Shown: positions 51,997 through 63,988, counted from the first letter of the stretch. The stretch: 64,000 nucleotides of DNA from Limnephilus marmoratus (GCA_917880885.1 OU862908.1:57805819-57869818), one strand, 5' to 3'. The notes: generated by a model not told the origin, from the sequence alone. A program made the numbers and translations.

Positions 51997-53368
51997 TAAA
52001 ATAATAGTCTTCAGCCAATCTAATCTTTATTGCATAAGAAAGATTCGCTCTAATGTAATCGCTTATAAACGTTGTTTTTTTCATTAAGTTATTTTTTACA
52101 CATATTTAAAAAAAAGCCTTAAGGACATATATTTTTTTAATTTTATCCATTGTTGAAAATGGTATGAACTAATGATACAACGAATATAATTTTGTAATTT
52201 GGTCTGATCTCTTAACACTTTGTTGTTAATTCATATATATATATTTTTTATCACTTATTATTTTCTCTGTTCATCATTTTATTATTTTGCTTTTACTTAA
52301 CTGTTTTGCATGACCGATATTTGCGTGTGTTATTTTTATTAAATTGTGAAATTATTAACCCCGATACAGGCGAACCCTAGTGGGGTTAATAATTACATGC
52401 TAAAAATATAATAATATGTACATATAAATTGTGAAGAAGCAATAAATAAATAATAAATCTTCAGCGCCCTCGCAACTAAATATTTCTACATTTTAGAGCA
52501 TCTTGGATAGTTTTACTGGCTAAAACATACTAAAATAATCATCTTGAATTTTTTCTTAATATTATTTAAATCAATTAACGTAATGACTCCGCCTTATAAC
52601 CTAAGCTATGCTTTCCCATTTCACGGCAATCAACACATAGATCAACAAACTATCAAAAAGTTGAAGACACCAAAAGACTGCCCAAGTAACACATAAGTTC
52701 GGCGTATCAGACCATACTGTTTGAAATAAATTCCCAAATGAACTGAGGCGGATAAGAAGCCGAATTCGGTGAAATGCAAAGCTGGTAAATCATTTCCATA
52801 AATAAATAATTTAGTTGAAACGCCTAACCTCGACTTAGTATAGATACCTAAATACCATTTGTTTCCACTGGTCTGCAAAACAATCATTTACTTTCCGTCT
52901 ATACTGAATAACATCTGTAAAAATGTAAATATAAGTTTTTATTTGCTTACTAATTACCTTCATAAGAATAAAAAATTCAGCATTTTTGTTTAACTGGCGT
53001 TGTTCGTGATTTACGCAGACATTTTCGAAACCAGAATTAAATTAACGGTCCCGAAGAAAAATGACGGATCTGATAAAATTGAAAATTGTCTTCTTTGCTT
53101 ATTTTAACCTCCTTTTAAATGATTTAAAAGTCTGCATTTACGGAATTTTCAATACAATGTAAAGAAATATGTATAATAGTATATATTCCTTATATATGCT
53201 ATATTTCTTGATCTCAGTACAAATGTAAAAATGCAGAAAAGTAACTGCTCTACAAAACTACAAAATCACATTTTCGACATTGTTCCTCGGGACCGTCGAA
53301 TGGTCATTTTATTTTTATTTTGCATGTCACTGTGCAAAATTTTATCAAAATTAAAAATTGTGCTTTAA
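51997..53368 (+). other. Intron sequence, nothing recognised
   Basis: AT-rich; TAAAATAA-like runs near 52430-52470. A minus-strand frame at 52642-52887 has no motif. Confidence 0.35.
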
Positions 53369-54116
53369 AGCCCGCCTTCCACCGCGAGCGGAGCGGACTC
53401 GGTGCGGAATCCGCTCAACTAGCAAACGATAAGTGCACACAAATGCTTCCATCAAGAACGAGGCGAGCGGAGCGGACTAAACGAATGAAATAGGTTCGAA
53501 CGAGTCTGCTCGACTCGCGCACGCTAACTGCATACAAATGCTTCCATCAAGAACGAGGTGAGCGGAGCATCGCCGACTAGTTTCTAGCGGACTCCTAGAA
53601 CTGTAGCCAATTCAGTTGCCTCGCTGCGTTTTTGTCAAGATGGAGGTGTTTATTGAAGCCGTTTGCCAATTTTAGTGTTTATAGGATACGACTAGCAAAG
53701 AATGTCGTAATGTCGTCAAAAAGGATGCGGCTTGGAAAACCATCATTGAGATGAAATTGCCGGAAATAAGAAAGTTTAATTTTTTTTTTTTAAATTTGAT
53801 TGTCTTTTTTTAGCAAACCTTTCTTTATTGCCTGCACGTAAAAAATCATCCTCACTAGAATCAGTACTTGAAATCACAGAAATCACTCTGTTCACTTCGA
53901 GACGGATCATCAATGATTAGTTTTCAATGGAAGGGCAAAACTATTTCTTATTTTTCGTTGACATCACTCCGCTCGCCTCGCCCACTACTCGCATGGGCAG
54001 TGGAAGGCAAACACCTATCTTCTTAGCGACTCTTTTTTGGTGGAAGGTCAAAGCTATCTCACTCATCTCCAACTCCGCTCAGCTCGACTCTTTCCGCTCC
54101 CAGTGGAAGGCGGGCT
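53369..54116 (+). mobile_element. PIF/Harbinger-like element with a MADF-like relic
   Basis: 748 bp flanked by TAA (53366-53368, 54117-54119), the TWA duplication of PIF/Harbinger. Inverted ends AGCCCGCCTTCCAC and GTGGAAGGCGGGCT. Frame from ATG 53640 reads M-E-V-F-I-E-A-V, two stops, then D-T-T-S-K-E-C-R-N-V-V-K-K-D-A-A-W-K-T-I, which resembles a MADF/Myb-SANT DNA-binding domain (W-D-x-x-S...K-D-A-A-W). Such proteins are the second gene of these transposons. GAGCGGAGCGGACT-type subrepeats occupy both ends. No transposase. It ends 136 bp before the GTPase exon at 54253. Confidence 0.75.
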
Positions 54117-54252
54117 TAAGGCGCGGCAAAAGGGGGTGGGGATGATTTTTTAAAATTTCATGTAGACCAGTTACCTTTCTCTTATATTAAATATAGGTTA
54201 CTGAGATTTCACAAAAAATAGCAACATACTAATATTCGTATTTTCTTTCCAG

Positions 54253-54402
54253 GCTCTCGCGGTCAGTAGACAGCTGGGAGCGACGACCTACGTAGAAACC
54301 TCAGCCAAAACCTCCGTCAAGGGGGTGAAGGACGCCTTCGAGGTGGCCGCTCTCGCCGCCCTCGGAAAACTTAACAAGAACCACTCGGTTATGCAAAAAC
54401 AG
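54253..54402 (+). CDS. Rnd-type Rho GTPase, exon with G5 box and C-terminal helix
   Basis: Exon of exactly 50 codons between TTTCCAG and GTAACG, phase 0 at both ends. It reads A-L-A-V-S-R-Q-L-G-A-T-T-Y-V-E-T-S-A-K-T, the G5 box (T/C-S-A-K/L), then V-K-D-A-F-E-V-A-A-L-A-A-L-G-K-L-N-K-N, the last helix of the fold. The sequence Q-(I/L)-G-A-x-T-Y and the N-K-N after the helix are shared with Rnd proteins. It ends M-Q-K-Q with no stop, so the basic, normally prenylated tail is encoded further right. The intron before it is about 21.2 kb. Confidence 0.9.
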
Positions 54403-54719
54403 GTAACGCTACATCACCTTATATTGCTATTTTGTGTATGAAATACTTTTACTCTGGTTTTCTGGTTTATTATCTACACGACGGTGGTAACACAACCATC
54501 TTTTGCATGGTTAACATTTCCATTGCAATTATAATTTCCCTTGCAATACAATTTACATTGAACGCATGTTGTCATCAGCAAGACTGAACGAATTACGGAA
54601 TTTTGAATTTGGAAATTATACGTGGCATCATTAAACAGACCGATATAAGCGTGAAGATGACTTAAAACTATTCTTAGAAGTATTAACTTTAGAAGACTGC
54701 AATCAACTCCATTTAGATG

Positions 54720-55480
54720 TTAATGGAATTGTCGACTGGGGTACAAGAAATCGGATTCGTATCCAAAATTTTAATTAATTTTATTCGCCAGGGCTTGTAT
54801 CACCGGTGTACAATGGATGCCCGAAACATGTTTCCACCTTGAAGGATCTTGGAATCAAGTTTGATAGTGGGCTGATATTTCATGCTCATATTGAGATGGC
54901 ACGTAGCACTTCATTGAGAATGCCGGGGTTTGTTATACGCAGTGCGAGGAATTTTGTAAAAATCCCGGATCTCATAATTTAATTTAATTCGTTGGTAAGA
55001 AGTGGACTTAAAAGTGGGTCGGCAATTAAAGTTCACACCAGGTAAAGAATTTCCTCATTTTGAAGATAATTTAGAAGCAATTTCTGAGATTTCCCTAGTA
55101 TTGCTATTACCAGTGGTCTATCATACCCATTTTTTTGGTATGCTCGGAATGAACCATTTACGGGTCAGAAGAGATGTACACATTGCCAGACATTTCTTCA
55201 ACTATATTTCAACGATAGAAGAATTTAAAGACGCAATCATAATATACGAAATAATTTGTCAACAATGCTCAATGCCATCACGGTTTCTGTCTTTATTCAA
55301 ACAACTAGAAAGCATTATTTTTAAAATAACCGAAATATTTACTATTCTCGAAATAAAAAACACGGGTCAATCCTGTCCTCACGAATGTGGACTGGTTTAG
55401 TGGACAATGACCAAATATTTAAATATTGTCAGGTACATTTTGTCCTCAACACTTAATAATATAATATTGTTGAGTAAAGT
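54720..55480 (+). pseudogene. Degraded LINE polymerase relic
   Basis: Frames with shifts read T-L-K-D-L-G-I-K-F-D-S-G-L-I-F-H-A-H-I, then P-G-F-V-I-R-S-A-R-N-F, the thumb region also seen at 31540-31640 (D-L-G-V...H-I...L-G-F-I-I-R). The 132-codon frame at 55002-55400 contains R-R-D-V-H-I-A-R-H-F-F-N-Y-I, which fits the region after the palm, but its start is not LINE-like. Confidence 0.5.
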
Positions 55481-56517
55481 TTTTTTTAAGCTATATTTTA
55501 TTTAGAGTTGTTTATTGAAAGTGATTTTAGAAGCACGACATCGACAATGGAAAACATTTTTCTTCTTTATAAAATACGAAGTAAGTTGATTTCCTTGGGC
55601 ACTACCACAATCCAGATAGAAAAATAACTAAGAAATTTTTATTTCTTGAAAATAATTCTTACAAACCACAGTTTCTCTTATTTCTTTTAAGATCTACGAT
55701 TTTGTTTTAGGTTTTCATTTAGAAAGCTAAGCACATTTCCCAGGTTTGTGGTTTTCCTAATAGGTTAGATCTGATTACGAACACTTTATATAAAAATCCT
55801 TTAAAATGATATTTCTCTTCGACTTTTTGTTTTATATCTGTATTCTACAATCTACGCTCGAAGAATCTAATATCTGGAATCTAAACCAAATGAACGATAA
55901 ACATCGAAGGCCAACCCTTTGTTCCACAAACTTCCCCTTGAAACAATGTTATTACTTTAGCCAGTAACTTAATTTGAAATGTTAGACAAAATAATAAAGG
56001 TGCAAAACGTGTATATGGAAATGATCCTGTTTGCAGATACTAACGATGATTATTCTCCCTCCTTTAAACTGTATTTATAACAACGGCGTGCCCGGCTGAG
56101 CAGCTAACGTAATGCTGATGATGAATTATTCAACTATGTCTTACTTTGAGTGGCATTATACCATTTAGAGAACTCAGGTTAACTTTATTAATAATACTAT
56201 TTGAATTATTAATCTAACTACTTGGTCTTTCGAATATCTCCTAAGAAGTATTCCAAGGTTATTGTCGAATAAATCTCTTATTTTTTTACCTCACAAGAAT
56301 GTATTTAAGTACGGTTTACGGTTACATTGTAAATTGCTGGAAACGTGTGAAATTCAAAATTTTGGTCGTAAAAACTTCCATTTTAGTATCTCTTTTACAA
56401 GGGACAGAGTGAAAACTTTAAGCCTATTCAAAAGACCCAGAATTTTGCAACAATTTTGCAGATTTGTCTTTGGGTGCGTTATTCATTACTCAACTTTGTC
56501 ATTATTGCTGTTGCTTA
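55481..56517 (+). other. Intron sequence, nothing recognised
   Basis: AT-rich, with no shared repeats noticed. Confidence 0.35.
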
Positions 56518-56518
56518 T

Positions 56519-56854
56519 GCCCCCTCTACACGTTAGCAGATGCGTCCTCAGATGGATCTCTACGAGCCGCCGACACATCTGTAGGTGGATCAGTCTGTGT
56601 TGGTTCTCGACAGACGCAACACCTACGCACGCCAAATGGAAATTGAGACCGTAGCTATTTATTTATTTAGTACTTTTAATATGTAAGAAACCCTTTGATC
56701 CGTGCTACAAAAACCGACAACTAACGGATTAGTGCCGGACGCATCTGCCGACGTCAAATACCTACCACAGACGAACAAGTCACCCCCTCTACACGTCGGC
56801 GGACGCGTCCGCCGATGACATCTGCAGATGAATCTGTCTACATGTAGAGGAGGC
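56519..56854. mobile_element. DNA element with CCCCCTCTACACG inverted ends
   Basis: GCCCCCTCTACACGTTAGCA at the left and (inverse) GCCTCCTCTACATGTAGACA at the right. A further CCCCCTCTACACGTCGGCGG lies inside at 56784 in the same sense as the left end, so two copies may be fused. GC-rich palindromic subrepeats (GGACGCGTCCGCCG). No clear duplication. Confidence 0.5.
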
Positions 56855-57049
56855 TTTTGACATTGGTTTAGGATTAAAAAATATCCAAGAAATTCAACAA
56901 TAATAAAGAGATTTCCTTTAAAGGTAATTTTTGTTTTTAACTTAGTTATTATGTGTCGAGATTGATGACGCAGCTCTAATACCTAAATGTCTATTATTTT
57001 TGAAGATCCGCAAACGTTCGTATCTAGTATGAACTGTGTTTATAATTTG

Positions 57050-57360
57050 AATGATATACTGCACAGTAAGTGAATTCAAAGACCATTTGAAAGAGAGGAT
57101 AGGGTGAATTCTTGGAACAAGTGGATGAGTTTATAAATACACGTGTCAGGTAGTGTGTTCATGAGATACGAGATAAATGAGGACATTGAAAGAAGTCTGA
57201 AAGTAGGAAATTTAATCAATGGAGACTGAATGCAGTAGTCGCTATTGGAAAGTTGTCAAAGGGAACTTGGCTAAGGAGTTCACAAAGAAGTTCTGATACC
57301 ATCCTGACGTATGTAGTAAATAGATTCCTGTGTGTGTACTTAAACCACGTCTGATTAAAT
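57050..57360 (+). pseudogene. Possible RTE-like LINE relic
   Basis: Broken frames contain C-V-H-E-I-R-D-K, K-V-G-N-L-I-N-G-D, L-N-A-V-V-A-I-G-K-L-S-K-G-T-W, loosely like the D-I-E-R-R...G-N-x-V-N-G-A-L segment of the RTE-like LINE at 23285-23895. Too worn to be sure. Confidence 0.3.
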
Positions 57361-57654
57361 TAATAATAAGGAGAGAAGAACATATGAGGAGCGTTGAACG
57401 TGTATGAACAAGGTTGAAGAGAGGGGCAAATATATGATTTTTATGCGTGTTGAGGAACAGAGAAAGAAGTTTTATAAAAATACATGAATCGTAAGCTGAT
57501 TGAAAACAAAGTCAAGGTGAGAAATTCTCGATTAAGTGATTCATTTTTGAGTTGCGTCGTATCAAAATCTGGAACAGAAACAGGAAGCAAGGCGTATTTG
57601 ACGTGGCGTTCCGTCGTATCTGCCTGGTCTCTGTGGAGAAACGGTGTGATATGT

Positions 57655-58370
57655 TTTTCTCAGGCGATAACAATTTATTTATTTATTATGCCCTAGTGGA
57701 CTTTTACAAAGATAGGTAATAATAGTTAGGCTATATAATGATTAAATTGTTAGTAAAAATAAAATTAAATAAAATTTAAATCATACATTTCATTAAAATA
57801 ATTATAAAGACTAGTTTTATAACTAATACGGAATCTGCAAACATGTCTACAATGTTCCCAAATTTATTGCCAAAAAATTATATAGGTGTGTATGAGTCTC
57901 ATAGCTTGTTTTAAAATTGTCTTAGAAAAAGTTTGAAAATTTCTATTTTGGCGAGAATTTCAGGGTTGTCAATGCAATTATTAATGATTTTATTTAATAG
58001 CACAAGGTCAGAGATGATCCGCCTATCTGACAGCGTAATTATTTTGAGTTGTTTCATCAAAAGGATATAGTTAATATTTTGAATTGGAATATTCAGCTTA
58101 AAGTTAATAAATCTTAGAAATTTGGGCTGTAACCTTTCTATATTGTCGGAATTGTTTTATATAATGGAGACCAAATGGGCGAATTATACTCTACGTGGCT
58201 TCTTACTAAAGAAGTGTACAATATTTTCAAACATTCTAGTGACTTAAAATCACTTGCTGTTCTGCATATAAAACCAAGCATTTTTATAGCTCTATTTGTT
58301 ATTTCATTTACGTGCAGAGTAAATGTTAACTTTTCATCAAATATAACCGACTGGTGTCAATATTACATTA
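57655..58370 (-). pseudogene. LINE polymerase C-terminal relic
   Basis: Minus strand: F-D-E-K-L-T-F-T-L-H-V-N-E-I, then I-K-M-L-G-F-I-C-R-T, H-V-E-Y-N-S-P-I-W-S-P-L-Y, then I-E-R-L-Q-P-K-F-L-R-F-I-N. This is the order of 31540-31790 (D-x-K-L-x-F, L-G-F-I-x-R, L-E-Y, I-W-x-P, Q-x-K-F). Several shifts and stops. Tail AATAAATAAATAAA at 57680-57660. Confidence 0.7.
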
Positions 58371-59168
58371 TTTGAAGAGTATTCATAAGTTACATGACTT
58401 TGGATTTTATGAAAACGAATTAGCACTTTTGAATATTAATAAATAGATAACAGATATCGGATATTTTTAAAATTAATGTTTCCCGCGATAGCCCTTTCGC
58501 CCTACGAAATCATTGTCACCCTTTGGCTCAGCTGTAAGGTGTCTGAATTTACAATGTTACATTATAATTATACACTGAGTATTCGAAGTCTTCTTCGCGT
58601 GTGGTTGTAAGTGCAAAAACTTTTTTATTATCAAATCTCGAACCTCGTGTTAAAATACCTAATTAGTGTAACAGGGTTTCGTTATAAATATGTAGGCATA
58701 TATCACACATATTTCAGAACCTAAAATACGAAAAAAACATCAATGAATCGCGGATATAGAAATAGAGACCAGCCTGCTCGGCCGCACCTCCAAAAACCTA
58801 GCCCACGTAACATTGATCAGAATCATAACTACAAACTCGGCAGTCCTGAAGTATAACTACCATCGATGTCAGCGAAATAATACAAGCACTATTATTCTAT
58901 TACAAACTTTACCGTAAAGCTACGCGTATAAAACTTTTTTTAACAGAAACACAAACGTCAGCGCTTAGACTTTGAAATTCTGAAAGCAATGCTATTTATT
59001 ACTTTTAGTTGGGGATGAAATGTCGAGAATTCGTAAATTCGCATTTCAACAAAGCTCAAACTGTTTTCCACCTTGACGTATATCTTTTGTTTCATTAAAT
59101 AATTAAAAAGGCATTTAGCTTCTGTCAGAATTGCGAGAGGTATTTCGCTTGGTTCCGCTACTTTTCAT
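58371..59168 (+). other. Intron sequence, nothing recognised
   Basis: No repeats or motif-bearing frames noticed. Confidence 0.35.
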
Positions 59169-59372
59169 CCCGCCACAAAATATCCTCCGACAAAATATCC
59201 TACGGACAAAACGTCCCCCAACAAAATATCTACTAAAACTTAACCTAACCTAAACTAAAAAAAAAAGGGAAAATAATAATGCAGACTTCTTGTAAAGACA
59301 ATAAATTATTGTTATCTGTATTATTTTTGACCCATTTTACTATTTTTTTTAAATTTATTTATTTATTTAATT

Positions 59373-59620
59373 ACGACCTCCGTAGTCCAGTGGGTAAGAC
59401 TCTTGACTCACAATCCGGAGGTCGCGGGTTCGAACCCGGCATGCGCAAATAAATTTTATTTGTGTTATTTCACAATTAATTCATTTAAAAAATAATGTAT
59501 AGTATATTTGCGGCATGTTCCAGAGTGGAAGATACTATTAGTAGATATCGTCCTGGTGTAAGACCACCATTCAGAATTGAAACGTTGCTTGAAAATGGTT
59601 TTAGCCGCGGTTTTTTAATG
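59373..59620 (+). mobile_element. SINE, first family, truncated
   Basis: Head GACCTCCGTAGTCCAGTGGG, GGTTCGAACCCGGC, then the body up to GAATTGAAACGTTGCTTGAA, where it stops at GGTTTTAGCCGCGGTTTTTTAATGG. Confidence 0.85.
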
Positions 59621-59636
59621 GTTTTTTAATGGTTTT

Positions 59637-60060
59637 GACGACCTCCGTAGTCCAGTGGGTAAGACTCTTGACTCACAGTCCGGAGGTCGCGGGTTCAAAC
59701 CCGGCATGCGCAAATAAATTTTATTTGATTAATTTGTGTTATTTCACAATTTATTCATTTAAAATAATATATAGTATATTTGCAGCATGTTCCAGAGTGG
59801 AAGATACTATCAGTATCGCCCTGGTGTAAGACCACCATTCAGAATTGAAACGTTGCTTGAAAATGGCTTTAGCCGTGTTTGGTAACCAGATCTGAATAGC
59901 CAGGTACTTCCCAACCTTCCTCTTCCCCACCTCCTTCCCCTCCCCACTACCTTCAGCCTCACAACATACCTCAATTGGGGATGCCATAGTCTCACTGGCT
60001 CCAGACGGGAGCAGTTGAGATTCTTGTGCGGTTATTCACTGTAAAAAAAAAAAAAAAAAA
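59637..60060 (+). mobile_element. SINE, first family, full length with poly-A
   Basis: Head almost the same as 59387-59450, full body, and an end TCTTGTGCGGTTATTCACTG followed by 21 or more A (60043-60065). Confidence 0.9.
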
Positions 60061-60065
60061 AAAAA

Positions 60066-60245
60066 GCCGTGTTTGGTGACCAGATCTGAATAGCCAGGTA
60101 CTTCCCAACCTTCCTCCTCCCTACCTCCTTCCCCTCCCCGCTACCTTCAGCCTCACAACATACCCCCATTTGGGATGCCATAGTCTCACTGGCTCTAGAC
60201 AGGAGCAGTTGAGATTCTTGTGCGGTATTCACTGTAAAAAAAAAT
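60066..60245 (+). mobile_element. SINE, first family, 3' half
   Basis: Starts directly after the poly-A at GCCGTGTTTGGTGACCAGAT and ends GCGGTATTCACTGTAAAAAAAA. It is a 5'-truncated copy adjoining the previous one in tandem. Confidence 0.85.
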
Positions 60246-60769
60246 CTTTACAAGATGTCTGTTTTATTTTTGTCACATGTTTTTGTTAGGTTAGGTAAGG
60301 TTTTAGTAGATATTTTGTGGGGGACTGTTTTGTCCGTAGGATATTTTGTCGGAGGATATTTTGTCGGGGATATTTGTCGCGAAATGAAATCGCGCAGTAC
60401 CGTTTCGCTCGGCGTAGACATTCATAATTTCATATCGCTGAAGGAATTCTTCGTTCTCATTCAAAACGTTGGAAGTATTAGCATTTTGAGTACGATGGGC
60501 AACATTAGAGGTATTTCTTTGTTTTGTCTGTTTGTCTGCACGGTGGCAAGGAAATTTAATCACCTGAAATTCAACTGCGCGAAAAGTATGAAAAATAATT
60601 TAATCCCATCGTGGAAGCAGGGAAGCACTTGGAGCCTTTCATTTAAATAAGAAGTCATTTATTTACCATAAAATAAAAATTAGTTGTTTAACTACTGAAT
60701 ATGTGTGCAGTATTTTCTGGTTCAAATGCATGTTTCTAATTTTCTCTTCATTACATAGTATAAAAATTA

Positions 60770-61963
60770 GATAGTATAAAATGAAGTCGCTCAAAATGTA
60801 TGTGCGCGTTAATCTTTTATTTTTATTTTTTTTTATCCTTTATTTTTCCCAATTTTACATGTTATAGTTACATATTTTAGGTATAATAAAAATAATGGGA
60901 ACCCACTAAGGCGCAGCCTGTGCGTGGGTAATATTATAGTTAAATATTTTATTTTAGTACCTAGAAAAAACAAACAAGTGGCATAATATGAAGCAAAAAA
61001 AATTATTAAAATTTGTTTAAACAGTTTGTACAAAAAGTGTGTTCAATAGTGTACAAGGTAATAATTAGTGTATAGTGTAATAACAGTTATAAGTGTAATA
61101 ATAAGTGTAAAGTTTGTGAGAAACATAAACTGATGTAAAATTAAATAAATAGAGTTTTTACGTCTGTGTGGTACAGCCATATTTTTAACTCTTTTATGTA
61201 ATGCGGAAGTTTAGTTGCAACTTGGATATTTTTTGGTAAAAGGTTAAAAGTGCGAGGTCCAATAAAACTACTCTGAGTTTGCATTTGTTTTGTGTTTGTT
61301 TGAGGGGTATAGAATACATAATTATTTCTAATGTTTGTTCTGTTTTCATTTTTTTCGAATTTGTTTCTGTTTTAATAGATATATTTCATAGTTTGCAGTA
61401 TAAATAGTTTACGGAGCCTGAATAGTTTAGATTCTTTGTATAAAGCATGTGTTGAAAATGTTTTAATTCTATTAAACATAAAACTACGCAACGGATTTTC
61501 ATACGGTTTTCACCAATAGATAGAGTGATTGAAGAGGAATGTTTATATGTATAATACATGTAAATTATATTAGAGAAAAGCCGAGAAATTCAAAGAAAAC
61601 ATATTTTTGTGCGATTTAAAATGGCTGGCGGGCTGGCGGGCTGGCGGGCTAAAGCTATAGTCACTTTTGAAATTCGTTCTACGGAAGAAATTGGACAATA
61701 GATGTCTTAGAGTAAGTAGTTATTTGATTTTCCCTTTTCAAATATCCAGTGTTGAATTGCAAGCATTGTATAATTAGTGGCGAGTTAATTAGTTTATATG
61801 TATAATACACGCTTATTATAGTAGAGAAAAGCCGAAAATTTTAAATATTCAATTCAGGCAGCGGGCAGCGGGCAGCTGGCAAGCGGGTGGTGTGGATTTT
61901 ATAAAGGTTGGGTAATGGCGTTGTGTTTCGTCAGCCACAGCAAAGTGTGGCCGGGTCTGCTAG
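60770..61963 (+). mobile_element. Helitron of the TATAAAATGAAGTCGC family, with a LINE inside
   Basis: Starts at AGTATAAAATGAAGTCGCTC, ends GCCACAGCAAAGTGTGGC (hairpin), CGGGTCTGCTAG, T. Body landmarks shared with 36977-37672 (ACGGATTTTCATACGGTTTTC, CAATAGATAGAGTGATT) resume at 61490 after a LINE insertion. GGGCTGGCGGGCTGGC is repeated three times around 61625-61650. Confidence 0.8.
60815..61480 (-). pseudogene. 5'-truncated LINE inside the Helitron
   Basis: Minus strand frame ends Q-S-S-F-I-G-P-R-T-F-N-L-L-P-K-N-I, then I-K-E-L-K-I-W-L-Y and a stop. G-P-x-x-F-N-x-L-P is the typical close of Jockey/CR1-type polymerases. Upstream F-R-L-R-K-L-F-I-L-Q-T-M-K-Y-I continues it in a shifted frame. 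The tail is A-rich with TAAA units. Confidence 0.7.
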
Positions 61964-62269
61964 TATTTAATAAATCAAAACCTTAAATTTCCGATGAAAT
62001 TATAAGATTTGTAAGTAGGTAGATACTTAAAAACCTACCTACTCCATTATAAACCATATATTTAATGTAACATTTTTTAAATTTCAAATAAGGAATTATA
62101 CAATTTGTCCAGAGAAACGTCACTATATCAGTTATATTTATTTTTTTAATGTAGATCATTTCTTCCGACATTCAGATTGTAGATACTATTGAAAAAATTG
62201 CGAATAAGAAAGTCGAAATAAACGAGACGATTTCACATTTGAAGAAATCATCTTTACGTAACCATTAAA

Positions 62270-62848
62270 ACGGCCACCATTTTGGGTGAAATGCAGATCC
62301 CGCCAATGTCTGGGAATTTAATAAAAATGCACTTTTTAGATGAGAAAAGTGTGGAGAAGATGAATAAAAAATAAATTAAGGCGCGCTCGGCAAAATTGAG
62401 GGAGATACAACCGTTCAAAGTATTTAAAATATCACTTCGCGAACTGATATTGACAATTCGTTCGCCATTTTTTCACTGCTTATGTTGGATCCCAGACCTA
62501 ATACAGAATTAATAGTACGCCAGAATCACAAACCATGTTACTCAAACCTAGCGTAGCCGCTAAACCACTTGAAAACTGGGATGTTTTTCTTGCCTTGACG
62601 CGAGTAGGCGTTATAAAGGGGCACTTTTTTTGTATCACAAACCATGTTTAGCGTATTAGGTTATAACAAAATGGCGGGCGGACTGTCAATATTAGTTCGC
62701 GAAGTGAAATTTTAAATACTTTGAACGGTTGTATCTCCCTCAATTTTTTTTTATTCAGCTTTTCCACACTTTTCTCATTTAGAAAGTGCCTTTTTATTTA
62801 ATTTCCAGACATTGGCGGGATCGGCATTCCTCCCACCATTTTGAACCG
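62270..62848. mobile_element. Fold-back element with about 200-bp arms
   Basis: Left arm AACGGCCACCATTTTGG, GATCCCGCCAATGTCTGGGA, GAGGGAGATACAACCGTTCA, TCACTTCGCGAACT; the right arm (62660-62848) is the inverse with about 10 percent differences. The central 180 bp is unique. No target duplication was identified. Confidence 0.75.
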
Positions 62849-63215
62849 GAAAAGGAACGTACAAAAAATTTTCAGACAGACTAAATGCAAAACAGTCGAG
62901 TTCAAACAGGACTTCGCTATGCTCAGTAAAATAAATGACGATGGTGATACAATTACGCTGTTTTTCTCATATTTACTACTTCTGTCGCTCAGGACAAACT
63001 TGCCGATTTATCATTTTATGACGTGAAAGAAAAGTTGATCAAAGCATTTCTTGTCAAATATAATATATTATCTACTCGGCAGTTTTCTGTCATACGCAAG
63101 GGCCAGTCGCAATGGTGATCCTTTTTATAGTAGATTTTATTACTATTATACCCATCTCACATTACTTATTTTACAAACATAGTAAATGTTAATAGTCGAT
63201 CTTACTTACTATTAA

Positions 63216-63928
63216 GAGCGTTTAACCAGCCAGCGGACGAAAATCCACATTTCGTCGAAAGTTGTTCTTGCGATCGTGCAGGGCGGTTACAACGAGAAAG
63301 ATTAATTATTCTCCGTACCAGCTTTTTTAAATTATAACTCAATATCGAATTTATTTCAATTCAAATTAGCTTTAATTTATACCTTCATCCAAAAGTGCTG
63401 AAAGGCGTGATGATAAAACTATTAAAATAATGTACTTTTTGTAGTTATTTTTTGATTATAAGTATTTATCATTTTTCAATAATGTCTAAATTTAATAAGA
63501 ATGTTAAAAAAATCTGAAATATATTAGTTTGTAAGTGCGCAAATAAATTCACAAACGGACCAATTTTCGCCAAGAAACACATGTACGTACATATTTTTTA
63601 ATGATTTTATTGAAACTAAAATTAAAATTCTAAAACATGCGTTTGCTAAATAATATATTGATTTATTTTATTGCATGATTATATTATTTGAAATGAGTGT
63701 GGTATAATACAAAATCTTTTTTGAAAATTTAACAAATCTGCCAACGACCTATGGAATAACCTTATTATACTAAAAATTTTAAAAAATTCTCAAAATTTAT
63801 TACATGAGAATGCTAGATAGAAGAACAATCTTTCGAAATCCATTTATAATTTTTTGTGGAAAAGAGTCAATACGTCTAAAATCTGATTTGAAAATGACAT
63901 ATTTCTGGTTTTCTCCGGTAATGCCCTC
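63216..63928. mobile_element. 713-bp TTAA-flanked element, copy 2
   Basis: TTAA at 63212-63215 and 63929-63932, ends GAGCGTTTAACCAG and CCGGTAATGCCCTC, and near-identity to 17459-18171 in the same orientation. It ends 60 bp before the putative exon at 63989. Confidence 0.85.
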
Positions 63929-63988
63929 TTAAGATAACGTTTAATATAACAGTAATCGTTCTTATGGGATTATTTGTTTATATTTCAG

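Larger units (their letters stand above)
59169..60370. mobile_element. Fold-back element with TTAGG in its arms, filled with SINEs
   Basis: Left arm CCACAAAATATCCTCCGACA, AAATATCCTACGGACAAAAC, AATATCTACTAAAACTTAAC, CTAACC; right arm (60285-60370) is its inverse, including GTTAGGTTAGG. Both arms thus contain two TTAGG/CCTAA units at their inner edge. Three first-family SINE copies lie between the arms. A single arm of the same family is at 18200-18316. Confidence 0.75.

Noticed and set aside
59387..59450. tRNA gene
   Set aside because: Same reason; the sequence is the head of a SINE family repeated several times in the window.
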